Assembly: GCA_045661345.1 (NCBI GenBank)
Contig: JAZRFM010000001.1
Span: 1-64,000 of the forward strand
From: RUG12461 sp045661345
GTDB taxonomy: Bacteria; Bacillota; Clostridia; Lachnospirales; Lachnospiraceae
Length of the DNA: 64,000 nt
Reading direction: 5' to 3'
The position numbers and the translations under genes were made by a program. Of the stretch, positions 1 to 8,269 are shown in pieces; the first letter of the stretch is position 1, and each line of letters opens with the position of its first letter. The notes beneath the pieces are model-generated. The model saw nothing but the letters and a program-made list of their open reading frames with translations. It was not told the origin of the DNA and did not search any database.

Positions 1-29
1 CACAATCATTTGGCTTTCTGTACATATGA
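1..29 (+). repeat. Left terminal inverted repeat of the IS
   Basis: This segment reads CAC, then a variable stretch, then TTCTGTACATATGA. Its reverse complement matches 1733-1761 at 24 of 29 positions. It may continue to the left of the window. Confidence 0.8.
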
Positions 30-38
30 GTATTGTTT

Positions 39-1574
39 TTATGATACAGCACCGTTCGGATTATACTCCGTATTCGGTTCGTAACCTACTTCCTTGAGCA
101 ACTCCAAGTCCTTGGTTCTTGTGTTGTGAAGCTTCCATGTATCGCCCTCAAGTACCATGCGCATGTGTCCGGCTTTAACAAGAAGGTCGAATGTGGAAAT
201 ATTGGATTTGTTGAGTTGCTTGACGGCCTCATTCAATTTTGAATGGATCAGTCCTGTGACAAGCATTATGAAATCAAATCCATGATCGGCATAGTAATCC
301 TGAAGCTTGAGGTTCCTAAAATCTGCATCATTTTTAATGTAGTTGTTATAGGTCTCGATTGACCAACGATCCTTGTAATCAGAGTAAACTGCTGGTGCTG
401 TTTCATCTGTATTTGTCATGAGAAAATATACACCCCACCATTCGCAGAATTTATCGTACTTTTCCTGTGTATAGTTGTTTTCTCCAGCATCCATCAGCTG
501 TTTGTAGCTTTTACGTTTTGAATTGTTTTCATCTTCATCCTTGAACACTATGATGCGGGTTGTGTCATCAATCTGCTCCTCATAGTAAACAATTCTGGCA
601 GAATCTTTTTTGCCAGATTTATACACGAACTCTCCGGATGAATATGTAAGGTTTTTCTTTATCCGCTTGAAATGTTTGTTGTTCGAGGGAACCGGAATGA
701 TGTAACGATTCCCGTTTTCTGACATCAGTTTGATAACTGTATCAGAAAAAAAGCCCCTGTCTACAACGAACTTTGTGTTAGAAAACGAACGGCCTTCCAG
801 CAGGTCAACAACACTTTTTTTATCAATACTTGATCCGCGGAATGTGCGGTACATCAGCGGAATATTAAGCCGTATATCATAAGCTATAAGAAGGTTAACC
901 TGAGGCGCTTTCATCAGATTCATCTTGTAGCCCGGCTCTGCAAGATCATTTTCCGTTGAGCATGATCTTATTACATGACCGTCAATAGCAATCTCTTTTG
1001 AACTATTGTCTATGAGTGCCTGCTCAAATGCCCTCACTGGATTTGTCCGTGAACCAAGATTATGCAATAAAGTTGCGATTGCTGAATAACCCAGTTTGAA
1101 TGCATACTTTTCAAACACAAGTGACAGATAGCTTTCTTGATAAAACTCATCAATCTGATCTATGTGCAGAAAGCCGTTGGCACACATGATTAATGAATAC
1201 GCATAAATCTGTCCGGCAGTTTCGATTGGAAAACATGACTCCAGATTATCCAATATGTCCTTGGACAGAAACATCAGGAGAGAATACTGTCCGTATGCAA
1301 CATCCGTAATGCTATCGCTGAAAACAGTCTGCTTTTTGCATTCCAGTTCTTTGAGATAGCGTTTGTTAGGAGAAAAACCTTTTCCGGGAATGATCTTCCC
1401 GATAAGGTATCCCCAATCGCTACTCCATGAACCATTTGAGAGTTTGACAGCGTTATATTTATATACCCGGTATGTTCCGTTGTCGTTCCGTACTCTACAA
1501 CATGCGGAAGGCTTGTACTGTAATATATCTTCAGGGATGGATGATTTTCTTCCCATTGTCACCTCGGAATTCAT
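39..1574 (-). CDS. IS4-family DDE transposase
   Basis: This is a cut-and-paste transposase of 511 residues. The catalytic triad is visible as D in IDGHVI (about residue 198), D in VVDRGF (about 272) and E in DRWSIETYNNYIK (about 405). The last segment fits the Y-(2)-R-(3)-E-(6)-K signature of IS4-type enzymes. The frame is intact with no internal stop, so the element may be active. The first ATG (1574) lies inside a CATATG terminal-repeat core and has no good ribosome site. An alternative start at 1556 (MGRKSS) has GAGGTG only 3 nt upstream. The subgroup (IS1634-like or another) is not settled. Confidence 0.92.
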   Translation of the reverse strand: MNSEVTMGRKSSIPEDILQYKPSACCRVRNDNGTYRVYKYNAVKLSNGSWSSDWGYLIGKIIPGKGFSPNKRYLKELECKKQTVFSDSITDVAYGQYSLLMFLSKDILDNLESCFPIETAGQIYAYSLIMCANGFLHIDQIDEFYQESYLSLVFEKYAFKLGYSAIATLLHNLGSRTNPVRAFEQALIDNSSKEIAIDGHVIRSCSTENDLAEPGYKMNLMKAPQVNLLIAYDIRLNIPLMYRTFRGSSIDKKSVVDLLEGRSFSNTKFVVDRGFFSDTVIKLMSENGNRYIIPVPSNNKHFKRIKKNLTYSSGEFVYKSGKKDSARIVYYEEQIDDTTRIIVFKDEDENNSKRKSYKQLMDAGENNYTQEKYDKFCEWWGVYFLMTNTDETAPAVYSDYKDRWSIETYNNYIKNDADFRNLKLQDYYADHGFDFIMLVTGLIHSKLNEAVKQLNKSNISTFDLLVKAGHMRMVLEGDTWKLHNTRTKDLELLKEVGYEPNTEYNPNGAVS

Positions 1575-1732
1575 ATGTACATTTCATCTATTTACATATG
1601 TACATATTAACAGAGGTAAAATCGAAAATCAACCATAATTACGCTTAAATAGCGTTTCAAAAAGGCGAAGAACACAATATATCGCCATGTTTTATGTGTA
1701 GCAACAGGCAAAACGGTCACTTTATGTCAAAT

Positions 1733-1761
1733 TCATATGTACAGAATTTCTAATGATCGTG
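1733..1761 (-). repeat. Right terminal inverted repeat of the IS
   Basis: This is the reverse complement of the left repeat at 24 of 29 positions. It marks the right end of the insertion sequence, with chromosomal sequence resuming at about 1762. Confidence 0.8.
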
Positions 1762-1775
1762 ATTAGGCTCTTGTA

Positions 1776-1818
1776 GCAAAAAGGGGGATGACACGGCTTG
1801 GTGTCACCCCCCTTTTGC
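1776..1818 (-). terminator. Intrinsic terminator of the zinc-ribbon operon
   Basis: A long stem pairs 1776-1794 with 1801-1818 (GTGTCA, then a C-run, then T-run against the complement), with one mismatch and a 6-base loop. On the minus strand it ends in a run of T, and it sits 21 bp downstream of the stop codon at 1839. The A and T runs flank both sides, so it could also stop transcription coming from the IS side. Confidence 0.85.
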
Positions 1819-1838
1819 ATTGAAAACTACAGCGTTTC

Positions 1839-3863
1839 TCACTGAAACGGCGTGTAACCAAAGAGATCCAGATCCGCACAGTCAATGACATAGTACTCCG
1901 GATCCGATTCGATCATTTCCGCCCAGGCATCCTGTGGGAGATACATCACCGGATAGAACGCGTTTTCATCATATTCTCCGTCGAAGAACTGATAATTACC
2001 ATAGGCTGCGATATCCGAAAGGGAATTCGGCAGATCCGTCGTCTCAATCAGGAAATATTCTCCGGTGTCTTCCCATAGCTCTACTGCCACCTGTGCATGT
2101 CCCGTTGGCATGACAATGTAGGTATGGAACCCGGCGCTCTGGAGGGCACTTGCCACAACAAGAGACGTCTCTATGCAAAGTCCTGCTTTCTGCTCCAAAA
2201 CCTCCGATGGAAGCAGGATATGCTGTCCGCTCTCGGGCGTGTAACTGTCATTCACATAGCGCACCGGCCATTCCGACAAAGCGTTCATAATAGCACCGGC
2301 CTGAAGGTAAGTATTGATCGCCGGCGACAGATCCTGTTCCATCGCGCCAAACGTGTCCTGATATCCTGCGATACTTTCAACCTGTCCCTCAGTGAGCGTG
2401 CTCACCACTTCCACCGCTGCACGTTTTAAAGCTGCGATCTCCTCCGATTCCGGTTCCAGGAAGCACAGGATATTGTCCTGTGTGGATACACCGAACTCAT
2501 CGCTGTACCATGCCATCTCGTTCTTACTCTCCAGCTTGACGGGAAAAGTCTTGGAATCCAGAACAGTTCCGTCCTTCTCCGTGATCTTCACATTCATCTG
2601 CGCTTCGCGGGGCTTGCTGATGTCCGCATTCCCGAGTGCCGCCGGCTTGATATAGATGACATCCAGTGCGTTCCCGATATGATAACTGCTCGAATAACTT
2701 TGAGAAAACTCCGGAATCTCCACCTCCACGATCACATCCTTTTCCCCGCCGACACAGCCCGCCTTCAAAACCAGAAACTGATCGTAGGAATTGTAGAGCG
2801 TCGGATAGATCGTATCAATGGCATTGTAAGCAAAATACATATTTCCGAGGGTTCCGTCCTCGATCGCAAATGTATCCCAGTCCGTATTTCCATCCTTCAC
2901 GGCTTTCTCGATCTGACCATAGATACTGCCCGCAGCGGCAGACTGCTCTATCATAAAGTTCATCGCTTCTTTTGTGATGTCCGAAAACTCATCAAAACTG
3001 TTGCCCGCATCTGTCATGAGATGTGATATGGCAAAGCCTGCCGATTTCTGCCTTAAGGTATCGTTCCATTCGATCCCGAGCGCAAGACGGTAAGAGACTT
3101 CGTCCATTTTTGCAAACAACGCCTTCATTTTCCCGAAGGATTCCTGAAGGCTTGCCGGACACTCAACGGCATCAAAGGCTTCCATCATCGAGGTCAGTGC
3201 CGTATTCATCTGGGTATACATCTCTTCCACCGTATCCGCATTCATCGCAACTGAGAAATCATTCAGATACACCATGGCACCGTCGATCCCCTGCATATAA
3301 GTCACAATATCCGCCCAGTCCGTATAGATGCTGCCCACCAGCGAAAAATACTGTTCCGTTGCGTTCTTCAGGCTATCCGGGAGATCCTCGATCTCATGAA
3401 ACTGTTTCCGAAATTCCTCCACCTGTTTAATACTTTCCTGTGCCTCTGCCGGATCGGTCTCCAAATGACCCTCTCCCAAATAATCAGAGCAATCTTCCAG
3501 GATCTTCAGCAGATCCTCCATGCTTTCGGAATCCGTACTGCTGCCATCTGATACCGTATCTTCGCCCTCTTCAACGACAGCTTCTGCCGGTGCGCTCTTC
3601 GCCGTCTGATTTTTGGTCGACATCACAATGATCAGTACGATGACGACAACTGCTGCCGCTATGACCGCAAGGATCACCCATAAAAGTGGTGATTTCTTCT
3701 GCTTTGGCGGTTGCGGCGGCTGCTGCACCGGCGGTTGTGGTCTGGTCGGCGGTAACGGTGCCTGCTGAACCGGCGGTGCTTCGTTCAGTGGTGCCCCACA
3801 GTTGGTGCAAAAGGTTTTTTCATCGGACATCTCCGCTCCGCATTCTCCACAAAACTTACTCAT
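1839..3863 (-). CDS. Zinc-ribbon membrane protein with transglutaminase-like outer domain
   Basis: The protein has 674 residues. A zinc ribbon lies at the N-terminus (Cys5, 8, 19, 22), followed by a proline/glutamine-rich linker (about 29-55), one membrane helix (about 59-82) and a large C-terminal part expected outside the cell. Near the end, GLCIETS (Cys563), TGHAQV (His589) and an acidic residue in IETTD (Glu607 or Asp610) fit the Cys-His-Asp arrangement of transglutaminase-fold proteins. The order and spacing suggest a cysteine protease or cross-linking fold, but activity is inference. It is the last gene of its operon and overlaps the upstream zinc-ribbon gene by 4 bases (ATGA), so the two are probably translated together. 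The role is unknown. Confidence 0.8.
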   Translation of the reverse strand: MSKFCGECGAEMSDEKTFCTNCGAPLNEAPPVQQAPLPPTRPQPPVQQPPQPPKQKKSPLLWVILAVIAAAVVVIVLIIVMSTKNQTAKSAPAEAVVEEGEDTVSDGSSTDSESMEDLLKILEDCSDYLGEGHLETDPAEAQESIKQVEEFRKQFHEIEDLPDSLKNATEQYFSLVGSIYTDWADIVTYMQGIDGAMVYLNDFSVAMNADTVEEMYTQMNTALTSMMEAFDAVECPASLQESFGKMKALFAKMDEVSYRLALGIEWNDTLRQKSAGFAISHLMTDAGNSFDEFSDITKEAMNFMIEQSAAAGSIYGQIEKAVKDGNTDWDTFAIEDGTLGNMYFAYNAIDTIYPTLYNSYDQFLVLKAGCVGGEKDVIVEVEIPEFSQSYSSSYHIGNALDVIYIKPAALGNADISKPREAQMNVKITEKDGTVLDSKTFPVKLESKNEMAWYSDEFGVSTQDNILCFLEPESEEIAALKRAAVEVVSTLTEGQVESIAGYQDTFGAMEQDLSPAINTYLQAGAIMNALSEWPVRYVNDSYTPESGQHILLPSEVLEQKAGLCIETSLVVASALQSAGFHTYIVMPTGHAQVAVELWEDTGEYFLIETTDLPNSLSDIAAYGNYQFFDGEYDENAFYPVMYLPQDAWAEMIESDPEYYVIDCADLDLFGYTPFQ

Positions 3864-5332
3864 GAATTCACCCCCTTCTGTTTCATCTGCTTTTTGATCT
3901 TCCCGGAGTTCAGGATTGTCATCCGTTTTTCATTCTGATAAGTCAATGTCAGCGGTTTCGTGATATACCCTTCCGCAACTCCGGCTTTATGAACGGATTT
4001 CATGCTGGAATACATGATCGCGCCGACTATGAGATCGGTAAGTCCGGCGACTACAAATGCTGTGAGAATCGCTTTTGGCGTTTCCGTATCGCCAATGAAG
4101 ATTGACACAAGCAGCGTCGCGATAAACAGTCCGAAAAACAACGGGATCAAGACCGCCATCATCTTCGGTGCGCTGACCGGAAGATCCCCCACCATTTTCC
4201 CTGTCTGCCCGTTCATGGCGAATTTAAAGGTCTTTTCATTCCACCGGGTCGTCAGCATCCACACCGGAAGCATGGCATAATGTGTTTTTTCCCCTTCATA
4301 GGCAAAAAATTCCTTGCTTTCCTCTATCCCGTCGTGCTTGATCGTGTCCCTTGTCTGCTTCCGAATCGAACCTTCCGCCCTGTCATGTGCACGTTTCCTG
4401 CACTCCTCCTCGGATACGTCATACCGTTCCGCAAGAAATCCCGGGAGATAAGTGAGGGAAAAATCTCTCAGTTCCTCCAGCCGATATGGCTCTACCGAAT
4501 CCATGAGATTGTCGTCCATACGCTTTGAGGCATCCGCCGGTACCTTTTCATAATCTAGGTAGCCCTTTCGCTGTACGCTGAAACGCGCCGATTTATGAGT
4601 GTTTCCATCGCTGTCTTCGCCCTCGTCATAAGCGATGTAGTCGCCGTCGATAAAGACACGCCCGTAAAACATCCAGAACGGCACATACACGCCCTGGATC
4701 TCCTGCACATGATTATCCGTTTTAAAAGAGTTTGGCAGAAGAAAACGTTTATTGTAAAAGGACAGATATTTCTCCTCCGCCTCTTTCTTGGTATGCGCAA
4801 ACGGAATGATATAATCCGGCCGCAGCATACCCGAAAACTGGGCGGGTGCGATCGTATGGTTCCCGCAATAAGGGCACACCATGACCGCCGTATTCGGATC
4901 CGCCATCAGTTCCGCTCCGCAGGCGCTGCAAGCGTAGGAGCGCATCTCATCCTGCCCGAAATCAGCTCTGACACCCGTAGTCGCCGCGTTCTTCTCCCTC
5001 TCCTTCCATGCCGCTTCCACTTCTTCCGGCGTATATTCGGAAGAACAGAATTCGCATTTCAACTTTCCGAGGGTCGGATCAAAGACCATGCCGCCTCCGC
5101 AGGCCGGACAGGTAGAAGCCATGGTCTTGCCCGGAGCAACCGGCTCAGCAGGCGAAGGTGCCTCCCGGACAGCCTCTCCCGTCGACATTTCCCCGGGTGA
5201 AGGTGCCCCAGTACCTTCAAATTCTGCCGGACTCATCTGTATACCCGGCGTGTCTTCCGCAAGAGATGCTCCGCAATATCCGCAGAACATCGCTCCATCT
5301 TCATTTTTACCGCCGCATTCTCCGCAAAACAT
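3860..5332 (-). CDS. Triple zinc-ribbon membrane protein
   Basis: The protein has 490 residues and three CxxC-CxxC zinc sites: Cys3/6/17/20, Cys75/78/93/96 and Cys135/138/153/156. The second and third resemble TFIIB-type ribbons. A long soluble region follows, then two membrane helices near the C-terminus (about 405-428 and 436-458). A good ribosome site (GGGAGG) precedes the ATG at 5332. The gene sits 26 bp after the upstream zinc-ribbon gene and overlaps the next gene by 4 bases. Proteins of this layout are widespread in Clostridia but have no known biochemical function, and I cannot assign one. Confidence 0.8.
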   Translation of the reverse strand: MFCGECGGKNEDGAMFCGYCGASLAEDTPGIQMSPAEFEGTGAPSPGEMSTGEAVREAPSPAEPVAPGKTMASTCPACGGGMVFDPTLGKLKCEFCSSEYTPEEVEAAWKEREKNAATTGVRADFGQDEMRSYACSACGAELMADPNTAVMVCPYCGNHTIAPAQFSGMLRPDYIIPFAHTKKEAEEKYLSFYNKRFLLPNSFKTDNHVQEIQGVYVPFWMFYGRVFIDGDYIAYDEGEDSDGNTHKSARFSVQRKGYLDYEKVPADASKRMDDNLMDSVEPYRLEELRDFSLTYLPGFLAERYDVSEEECRKRAHDRAEGSIRKQTRDTIKHDGIEESKEFFAYEGEKTHYAMLPVWMLTTRWNEKTFKFAMNGQTGKMVGDLPVSAPKMMAVLIPLFFGLFIATLLVSIFIGDTETPKAILTAFVVAGLTDLIVGAIMYSSMKSVHKAGVAEGYITKPLTLTYQNEKRMTILNSGKIKKQMKQKGVNS

Positions 5333-5358
5333 ACGCTATCCTCCCATGTTTTTCGTTT

Positions 5359-6678
5359 TTATCTGGCAACCGTGTTCAGATCCACTTCATTTCCGAACAG
5401 ATCTGTTCCCTTCAGTGTCTTTGGATCGATATAATACCAATTCCACGTTGCATCGTTAGATTGTCCGATCTCGTACAGATGTATATTCAGTGTTCCGTCG
5501 GGATCTACGGAATCAAGAGAGGCCTCCGGCGCTCCCTCATATATCCTTGCGAGTTCCACGATATCATCCGTCGTATAGCTGCCACCATCTTCCTGTTTCA
5601 TGGCGGAAGAAGTCGCTGCCGACGCACCTGCCCTTGCCGCGGCTTCCTCATCATAGGTGAAAAAATAATAGTCATGTCCGTTGTCATAATAGGGCAGCTC
5701 ATCAAACGTATAGAAACGCGCCTCCATATCCATGGCATCATAGAGTCTCTCGATCTCCAGACTGTCATAGCCGGAATAAAAGACCAGTCCGTCATAATCC
5801 TCCGGGCAGATGATCTCAAAGGTCTTGGTCATGGTCGGCATCTCGGTTTCAATGTTACTTTTCTTGTAAATATCGTAATGCGTATCACCGTTTGTGATCC
5901 GGACAAAGTGATCGGCATCTCCCGGATACAGTTTTGACAGTTCCTCCTCCATATCCTCGTCAAACTCCATCGCAATCCCTGTATACCGGTCAAGCACACC
6001 GTCTGCCAACACCCCGGCCTGTGTGACCTCGGAAAGGTCATAAACAAATACCCCTTTCACATTTTTATAGCCGGGAGAAGAGGGTAGTTTTTCTTCCGTA
6101 ATGCTCACTGTGGCGGGGACGGTCATCTCATCCGTATCTTTGGTCTTGTCATTCATCATCGTGGTAAAGGTAAACTTCCCCACGGGTGAAAGGGTGATGT
6201 CATGCGTTTCCAACCAGTCTCCCTCTTCTTCCTTCGTCTCGGTTTCAGTCACCTCTTCGGTTTCTTCCTCTGTTACCTCTTCTGTCTCTTCTTCGGTTTC
6301 ATCATCTTTGTTATCTTCGTCTTCTTCCTCTTCGTCCCGGACACGATCTCTTGAAGCAGTACGCTGCGTCTCCTTATTCACGAGGATCCCCGGCTTCACG
6401 AAAAGCACCACCAACGCCACGATCGCCGCTGCGGCAAGGATGATCACAAGGATCAGGATCTTCTTGAATTTCCCGTTTCCGCCGGAAGGTGGTTGCTGAT
6501 AATTCGGCTGCTGATTGTTTTGTTGTTGATAGTTCGGCTGCTGTTGTATAGGTTGCTGCTGTGGAACAGGCTGTTGTTGCACAGGTTGGACAGGGGCACC
6601 TCCCGAAAGAGGTGTCCCGCACTTGGTACAGAATTTTTTTCCTTCCGGCATTTCAGCGCCACATTTTGGACAGATCAT
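5359..6678 (-). CDS. Zinc-ribbon, Q-rich linker, single-pass membrane protein (paralogue 1)
   Basis: The protein has 439 residues: zinc ribbon (Cys3, 6, 17, 20), a Pro/Gln/Asn-rich linker (about 30-65), one membrane helix (about 74-95), a short basic stretch (QRTASRDR) and a Glu/Thr repeat segment (about 114-150). A unique C-terminal domain of about 285 residues is predicted to lie outside. Residues 1-110 are close to the proteins encoded at 23460-24485 and 25940-26977, at DNA level too, while the outer domain is different and unrecognised. It is the first gene of the three-gene operon ending at 1839, with GGAGGGGG in front of the ATG. A leader cassette upstream is also shared with the gene at 25940. 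Confidence 0.85.
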   Translation of the reverse strand: MICPKCGAEMPEGKKFCTKCGTPLSGGAPVQPVQQQPVPQQQPIQQQPNYQQQNNQQPNYQQPPSGGNGKFKKILILVIILAAAAIVALVVLFVKPGILVNKETQRTASRDRVRDEEEEDEDNKDDETEEETEEVTEEETEEVTETETKEEEGDWLETHDITLSPVGKFTFTTMMNDKTKDTDEMTVPATVSITEEKLPSSPGYKNVKGVFVYDLSEVTQAGVLADGVLDRYTGIAMEFDEDMEEELSKLYPGDADHFVRITNGDTHYDIYKKSNIETEMPTMTKTFEIICPEDYDGLVFYSGYDSLEIERLYDAMDMEARFYTFDELPYYDNGHDYYFFTYDEEAAARAGASAATSSAMKQEDGGSYTTDDIVELARIYEGAPEASLDSVDPDGTLNIHLYEIGQSNDATWNWYYIDPKTLKGTDLFGNEVDLNTVAR

Positions 6679-6740
6679 TATGCATCTCCCCCTCCGATCT
6701 CAAAATGATAAAAGTTCCCTTTTAATTGTATCAGCGTGAT

Positions 6741-6791
6741 GAAATAAAAACAGAGCGTGACGAGATTTGTCAATGACAATTCTCGTCACGC
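6741..6791 (-). terminator. Terminator hairpin in a duplicated leader cassette
   Basis: A perfect 11-bp stem (6755-6765 with 6781-6791, GCGTGACGAGA) with a 15-base loop is followed on the minus strand by TCTGTTTTTATTT. It can end the DUF4143 ATPase transcript, whose stop is at 6838. A matching hairpin with a similar loop (TTTGTCAATGA) lies at 27036-27085. In both cases a TACAAT -10-like hexamer follows about 25 bp later (here 6725-6730) before a zinc-ribbon gene. No clear -35 box is present. Confidence 0.75.
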
Positions 6792-6837
6792 CCATCATTC
6801 CGAAATGTAAGAGGTCTGTAAAATCCGACGTATTGTT

Positions 6838-8154
6838 TTACATGAACATCACTTCGTACACCGGATAGTATGTCACGCAGCCTTCGGTTTTTATGATCCT
6901 CTCGTTTGAAAGCACGATACCGCGCTCCACGGGATATTTATTTCCCTGCAAAAAAACATCAAGTGCTTTGTGAATATAATAATCCTTGCCTGATTTTACC
7001 TCGATAGGAAGCACCTTAAGATTATCATGGTCATTTGTCAGGAAATCCACTTCTCCGTTTTTCCTGTTATCATAATAGAACAGCTCATTCCCGTGCGCCT
7101 TAAGCTCAGAAGCGACCACACATTCATATACGCTGCCCAGATTGATGCTGCTTATATCCTTAAGAATCGCGTCGATATTGACCGGATACAGCACGGATGT
7201 CAGGATGCCCACATCATTAAGATATAGTTTGATAAGATTCTTTGTGCTGTTTTCAACAAGCGGGTACACTGGTGTAGAGACTGCTTTCACTCCAAGAGCT
7301 ATGCCCGCGCTTATAAGATATTCAAACTCATCCAGATACTGACTGTAAGTTTTTCCCTTGACACCGTCAATATCCTTTATGACTATGCGTTTCTTTCTGT
7401 TTTCAAGCGCGGAAGGAATCATATCATAGATACGTCTGATCTTGAGCCGGTTTGCTCTGTCATACTTTGACGCATCGGCGGCGTAGAAATCATGTATCTC
7501 TTTCTGTATCTGGCGTACGTTATAGATGTTTTTTTCAGACACAAAAGAATTTACCGCATCCGGCATTCCCCCCACAAGCAGATATTTCTTAAACATTCCG
7601 ATCAGATTGTTGTGAGTAGTTTCATCAAGGCTTTCACGGTTTTCGAACTTTTGCCTTAATACATCTATTGCCTCTTTGCCATATCCGTTTGCCAGTAAAA
7701 ACTCTTCAAAATCAAGCTGATACATTCTCATGACCATGATGCTTCCGATTGGTATCGAGGATGTCTGCGAAAGTGTTACGCCCAGAAGAGAACCGCTTGC
7801 TATATATGTGAACCTGTCATCCTGCTTCAGAAATTTAAGCAAAGTAAGCAGATGAGGATATACCTGTATCTCGTCAAGAAAAACAAGAGTATTCTCCTTT
7901 TCTTTCATTGAGGATCCGGCAATCGTTGATAATTGAAAATAAAAGTCAGCAGCACTGCGGACATCGGAAAAACGCCGGTCGCTGATCTCATCCTCTGCCA
8001 AATTGATCTCAATAAAATTTTTAAACAGCTTTCTGCCCGAATCCCTGATTATATATGTCTTACCGACCTGTCTTGCTCCGTCAATGAGCAATATCTTATT
8101 TCCGGGATGTTTTAGATATGCATCTATACTGCTCTGTATTTTCCGGAAAAGCAT
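6838..8154 (-). CDS. AAA-type ATPase with DUF4143 domain
   Basis: The protein has 438 residues and belongs to the family of single-chain ATPases with a C-terminal DUF4143 domain. The Walker A motif GARQVGKT is at 26-33 and the Walker B motif TLVFLDEIQ at about 88-96. The C-terminal part contains GEVDFL and PIEVKSG, which resemble the nuclease-like core common in this family. Its cellular role is unknown. By eye the gene is richer in A+T than its neighbours, has its own repeat-bearing upstream region and its own terminator, and separates two otherwise similar zinc-ribbon operons. It was probably inserted there. The ATG at 8154 has GGAG 11 nt upstream, directly next to one of the repeats. Confidence 0.88.
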   Translation of the reverse strand: MLFRKIQSSIDAYLKHPGNKILLIDGARQVGKTYIIRDSGRKLFKNFIEINLAEDEISDRRFSDVRSAADFYFQLSTIAGSSMKEKENTLVFLDEIQVYPHLLTLLKFLKQDDRFTYIASGSLLGVTLSQTSSIPIGSIMVMRMYQLDFEEFLLANGYGKEAIDVLRQKFENRESLDETTHNNLIGMFKKYLLVGGMPDAVNSFVSEKNIYNVRQIQKEIHDFYAADASKYDRANRLKIRRIYDMIPSALENRKKRIVIKDIDGVKGKTYSQYLDEFEYLISAGIALGVKAVSTPVYPLVENSTKNLIKLYLNDVGILTSVLYPVNIDAILKDISSINLGSVYECVVASELKAHGNELFYYDNRKNGEVDFLTNDHDNLKVLPIEVKSGKDYYIHKALDVFLQGNKYPVERGIVLSNERIIKTEGCVTYYPVYEVMFM

Positions 8155-8169
8155 ATAATTTCAAACTCC

Positions 8170-8248
8170 ATTGACTTTTCATCATAATTCAATCGTACTT
8201 ATATTGACTTTTCATCCAAATATTACTGTAATTTCATTGACTTTTCAA
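8170..8248 (-). repeat. Three 33-bp-spaced direct repeats before the ATPase gene
   Basis: The sequence ATTGACTTTTCAT occurs at 8170-8182 and 8203-8215, and with one change (final T to A) at 8236-8248. The copies start exactly 33 bp apart. On the minus strand each reads TGAAAAGTCAAT. They fill nearly the whole gap between the lipoprotein gene stop (8270) and the ATPase start (8154), and the copy nearest the gene abuts its ribosome site. This layout suits an operator bound by a protein on one face of the helix, possibly autoregulatory, but that is inference. Confidence 0.8.
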
Positions 8249-8269
8249 CAGAAATATTTTGGCGCTTGT

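Larger units (their letters stand above)
1..1761 (-). mobile_element. IS4-type insertion sequence
   Basis: The element is bounded by imperfect inverted repeats at 1-29 and 1733-1761 that match at 24 of 29 positions and share the core TTCTGTACATATGA. It carries one transposase gene. The palindromic core CATATGTAC also occurs twice inside the right end (1572-1580 and 1595-1603), just in front of the transposase. The left repeat begins at the first base of the window, so the true left end and any target duplication cannot be seen. The right end lies 15 bp outside the terminator that closes the neighbouring operon, so no coding sequence on the right is broken. Confidence 0.85.
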
